Of a DNA stretch of 7,247 nt, positions 5,696 to 7,247 are shown in pieces. Made by a program: the position numbers and the translations under genes. Origin of the DNA: Chloroflexi bacterium RBG_16_70_13 (GTDB lineage Bacteria; Chloroflexota; Limnocylindria; Limnocylindrales; CSP1-4). How positions within the stretch are numbered: the first letter of the stretch is position 1; each line of letters starts with the position of its first letter. The notes beneath the pieces were generated by a model. It searched no databases and had not been told where the DNA came from. It worked only from the letters and a program-made list of their open reading frames with translations. The stretch is from the NCBI GenBank assembly GCA_001795245.1, contig MGOD01000141.1, forward strand, positions 12,291-19,537, read 5' to 3'.

Positions 5696-6241
5696 ATGCG
5701 CAGGGTCGGCCTGGTGGCGCTCGTGTCGGTCGTGCTCCTCGCCAGCGTGGCGGTCGTGAACGCCGGCAATGGCAACGCCGTGCCAGGGTGGCACTCCAAC
5801 TCCCACAAGTACACGGCGATCGCGGTGGAAAACCCCAATACGCCTGGCGAATGGTCGGACGTGCTGGTCCGCGAGAGCACGCCTGACGCCGTCCTCGCCC
5901 AGCACATCACGGCCCTCAACGCCTGTGACTGGAAGGGGCTGATGCAGCAGTACCCGGACACGTACCAGCTCCGCCTGCCGGGCGGGGTCGTGATCACGGG
6001 TCGCGAGGCCACGGCCGCGGTCTTCGCCGGGTTCGTCAAGGCCCCGGCAGATGGCGGGCTGTGCGGGATCACCTTCAGCGAGGAGTCGCGACAGGTGACC
6101 GGCGGCACGATCGCCGTCAACTGGGTCGCCCAGTCCGACCTGTACGAGGACTACCGGGGCGCCGACGCCTACATCACCGACGATGGCCTGATGGTCCAGA
6201 TGGTCAGCACCTTCGACGGCGCCGAGCTCGTCCTCAAGTAG
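5696..6241 (+). CDS. Secreted NTF2/SnoaL-like protein, 181 aa
   Basis: Residues 1-23 form a Sec signal peptide (MRR, a hydrophobic core, then VNA before Gly24). The ATG is well placed, with GGAGGGA ending five bases before it. An N-terminal extension (24-60) precedes a domain typical of the NTF2-like/SnoaL superfamily: a long first helix with PDAVLAQHITALNACDWKGL (63-82), then a strand with a loop reading LPGGVVITGREATAAVFAGF (94-113), then strands at about 125-180 forming the curved sheet. SnoaL-like proteins normally read ALNAGD, which ALNACD (73-78) matches except for Cys in place of Gly. Cys77 and Cys123 could pair outside the cell. The superfamily covers isomerases, dehydratases and plain binding proteins; I see no clear catalytic Asp/His set, so the substrate is unknown. 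It is convergent with the gene ending at 6489. Confidence 0.85.
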   Translation: MRRVGLVALVSVVLLASVAVVNAGNGNAVPGWHSNSHKYTAIAVENPNTPGEWSDVLVRESTPDAVLAQHITALNACDWKGLMQQYPDTYQLRLPGGVVITGREATAAVFAGFVKAPADGGLCGITFSEESRQVTGGTIAVNWVAQSDLYEDYRGADAYITDDGLMVQMVSTFDGAELVLK

Positions 6242-6283
6242 CAGCTCGGATACGTTCACGTCCCACGCTGGACAGCGCCCCGC

Positions 6284-6354
6284 GACCGGCAAGCCGCCCG
6301 GAGATCCCTGACGGCTTGCCCTTCATGGCGGCCGAACGCTTGCACTTGCCGGTC
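6284..6354. terminator. Overlapping inverted repeats between convergent genes
   Basis: GGCAAGCCG at 6288-6296 pairs perfectly with 6312-6320 (9 bp, 15-nt loop). The overlapping GACCGGCAAG at 6284-6293 pairs perfectly with 6345-6354 (10 bp, 51-nt loop). The two folds exclude each other because both use 6288-6293. The smaller hairpin starts 47 bases after the stop codon of the NTF2-like gene and could terminate it. No T-run follows. Confidence 0.4.
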
Positions 6355-6423
6355 ACCCGGGCAACGGCTCGAGTTCCACGATCTCCGAATGTCCGCGCCA
6401 CAGCTACTCCTTGAGCAGATGCC

Positions 6424-6463
6424 GTGCCCTGCCCGAGAGGCAAGAGCGACCCAGTAAGGGCAC
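6424..6463 (-). terminator. 7-bp inverted repeat downstream of the membrane-protein gene
   Basis: GTGCCCT at 6424-6430 pairs with AGGGCAC at 6457-6463 across a 26-nt loop. In minus-strand RNA it comes about 25 bases after the stop codon at 6489. The long loop and absent T-run make it a weak terminator candidate. Confidence 0.25.
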
Positions 6464-6488
6464 CTTGAAGGATCGTCGCGTCGGCTTT

Positions 6489-7226
6489 CTACTGGACGTC
6501 GAATGGCGCGTTCTTCGTTCGACGACTCGTTTCGCCGGTGGCTCGGACGTCGAACTCGCCGCTGAACGGCCAGTCCGCCGGGATGATCACCGTCGCGGAG
6601 AAGCGGCCCTCGCCGTCGGCCTGGACGACGGCTAGCCGGTCGAGGTTGAACTCGACCTCGATCTCTTCAGCCACTGCGAAGCCCGATCCGGTCACCGTCA
6701 CCTGGGTCCCGGCCGGTCCGTCCGTGGGCGAGAGCTCGAGCGTCGGCCGGGGTACCTCGAACGATTGGCTGGCGGATTTGCTGCTCGAGCTGCCCGTGGC
6801 TACGACCTGGAACTGACCCTCGAACACCCAGTTCGTCGGGATCACGATCGTCATGCCGGCGAAGCTCCCCGAGCCATCGGCCGTCACCTCGCCGATGTCC
6901 TGGACGTGGAACCTGACCGCAACGGTCTCGCCGGACGCGAACCCGGTGCCACCAACTGTCAGGGACATGCCAGGCGGCCCCGCGACCCGGGACAACGTGA
7001 GTGCCGCCTCGCCCAGGTCCGGTGGCCCCGTGCCGCCATTGCCGTTGCCCCCGGCCGGCTTGGTGGCGACGGCTACGACGATGATCACGATTCCGACCAC
7101 GCCCAGCAAGAGTTGCCGGGCGAGCGAGTCGATGAGGGGGAGCTCGACGTTGACCAGCTTGAGTCCACCGCCGACGACCGCGCCGATGATGCACGCGACG
7201 CCGATCAGCACGAGTGTCTCGAACAC
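6489..7226 (-). CDS. Membrane protein with two tandem IPT/Ig-like domains, 245 aa
   Basis: The N-terminus has two hydrophobic helices, at about residues 2-22 (LVLIGVACIIGAVVGG) and 39-54 (LLLGVVGIVIIVVAVA), joined by a short loop. A Gly/Asn/Pro linker follows, then two homologous domains of about 84 residues, at 74-158 and 162-245. Equivalent segments are PGMSLTVGGTGFASGETVAV and AGTQVTVTGSGFAVAEEIEV, then ADGSGSF/ADGEGRF and IPTNWVFEGQF/IPADWPFSGEF. The PGxxxTVxGxGF opening is typical of IPT/TIG-type immunoglobulin-like domains. The domains probably face outside, and the protein may act as a surface scaffold or adhesin. The frame is open from a GTG at 7232, but that codon overlaps the Shine-Dalgarno GGGAGG; the GTG at 7226 sits five bases after it and is preferred. 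No ligand can be named. The gene is convergent with the NTF2-like gene. Confidence 0.85.
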   Translation of the reverse strand: MFETLVLIGVACIIGAVVGGGLKLVNVELPLIDSLARQLLLGVVGIVIIVVAVATKPAGGNGNGGTGPPDLGEAALTLSRVAGPPGMSLTVGGTGFASGETVAVRFHVQDIGEVTADGSGSFAGMTIVIPTNWVFEGQFQVVATGSSSSKSASQSFEVPRPTLELSPTDGPAGTQVTVTGSGFAVAEEIEVEFNLDRLAVVQADGEGRFSATVIIPADWPFSGEFDVRATGETSRRTKNAPFDVQ

Positions 7227-7231
7227 GATCA

Positions 7232-7237
7232 CCTCCC
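7232..7237 (-). promoter_or_regulatory. Ribosome-binding site fixing a GTG start at 7226
   Basis: On the minus strand GGGAGG is followed by TGATC and then GTG at 7226. The upstream in-frame GTG at 7232 begins with the last G of this same site and so cannot use it. Choosing 7226 removes two residues from the longest frame. Confidence 0.65.
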
Positions 7238-7247
7238 GAAGACCGAC

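Noticed and set aside
5501..6292. 263-aa minus-strand frame opposite the NTF2-like gene
   Set aside because: Codon-mirror product rich in Arg, Gly and Asp, opposite a well-supported secreted protein.
1..7247. A defence, secretion or biosynthetic system
   Set aside because: No nuclease, toxin-antitoxin pair, transposase, synthase or transporter set is present; the genes share only export signals.

Overview
The window is GC-rich throughout. It carries five intact protein-coding genes, almost all for exported or membrane-anchored proteins, plus one clear gene remnant. Lipoboxes followed by long Pro/Thr/Ser/Ala linkers, a kelch-type lipoprotein, a lipidated CapA-family enzyme and small secreted proteins of no obvious family fit a soil or freshwater Chloroflexota, perhaps of the Limnocylindria kind. 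That placement is inferred from style only; there is no rRNA or housekeeping marker here.

Layout. Positions 1-108 lie downstream of a minus-strand gene and hold two hairpins. On the minus strand are a 212-aa secreted protein (109-747) and, upstream of it, a CapA-family lipoprotein of the PGA_cap/calcineurin-like type (1025-2542). A 225-bp divergent region (2543-2767) separates these from the plus-strand genes. These begin with a 421-aa lipoprotein of seven kelch-like repeats (2768-4033). Its stop codon is followed within about 20 bp by a fragment of the Mg-chelatase-like gene comM/yifB (about 4050-4268), with no start and no ATPase domain. Next come a 224-aa lipoprotein with a Cys-paired C-terminal domain (4445-5119), a 576-bp non-coding stretch rich in inverted repeats (5120-5695), and a secreted NTF2/SnoaL-like protein (5696-6241). 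A convergent intergenic region with strong inverted repeats follows (6242-6488). The last gene, on the minus strand, encodes a two-helix membrane protein with two tandem Ig/IPT-like domains (6489-7226).

The genes do not form an obvious pathway. What unites them is export: every intact gene has a signal peptide, lipobox or N-terminal membrane helices. The most telling link is that the kelch lipoprotein and the 224-aa lipoprotein share a duplicated 5' module: an 11-bp identical block exactly 40 bp before each ATG, a similar Shine-Dalgarno region, and a homologous lipoprotein signal peptide in front of unrelated mature domains. With the comM debris between them, this looks like a locus assembled by duplication and recombination of surface-protein cassettes. 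I found no defence system, CRISPR array, transposase, rRNA or tRNA. Three gene starts were moved from the longest open frame to positions supported by a ribosome-binding site and an export signal.
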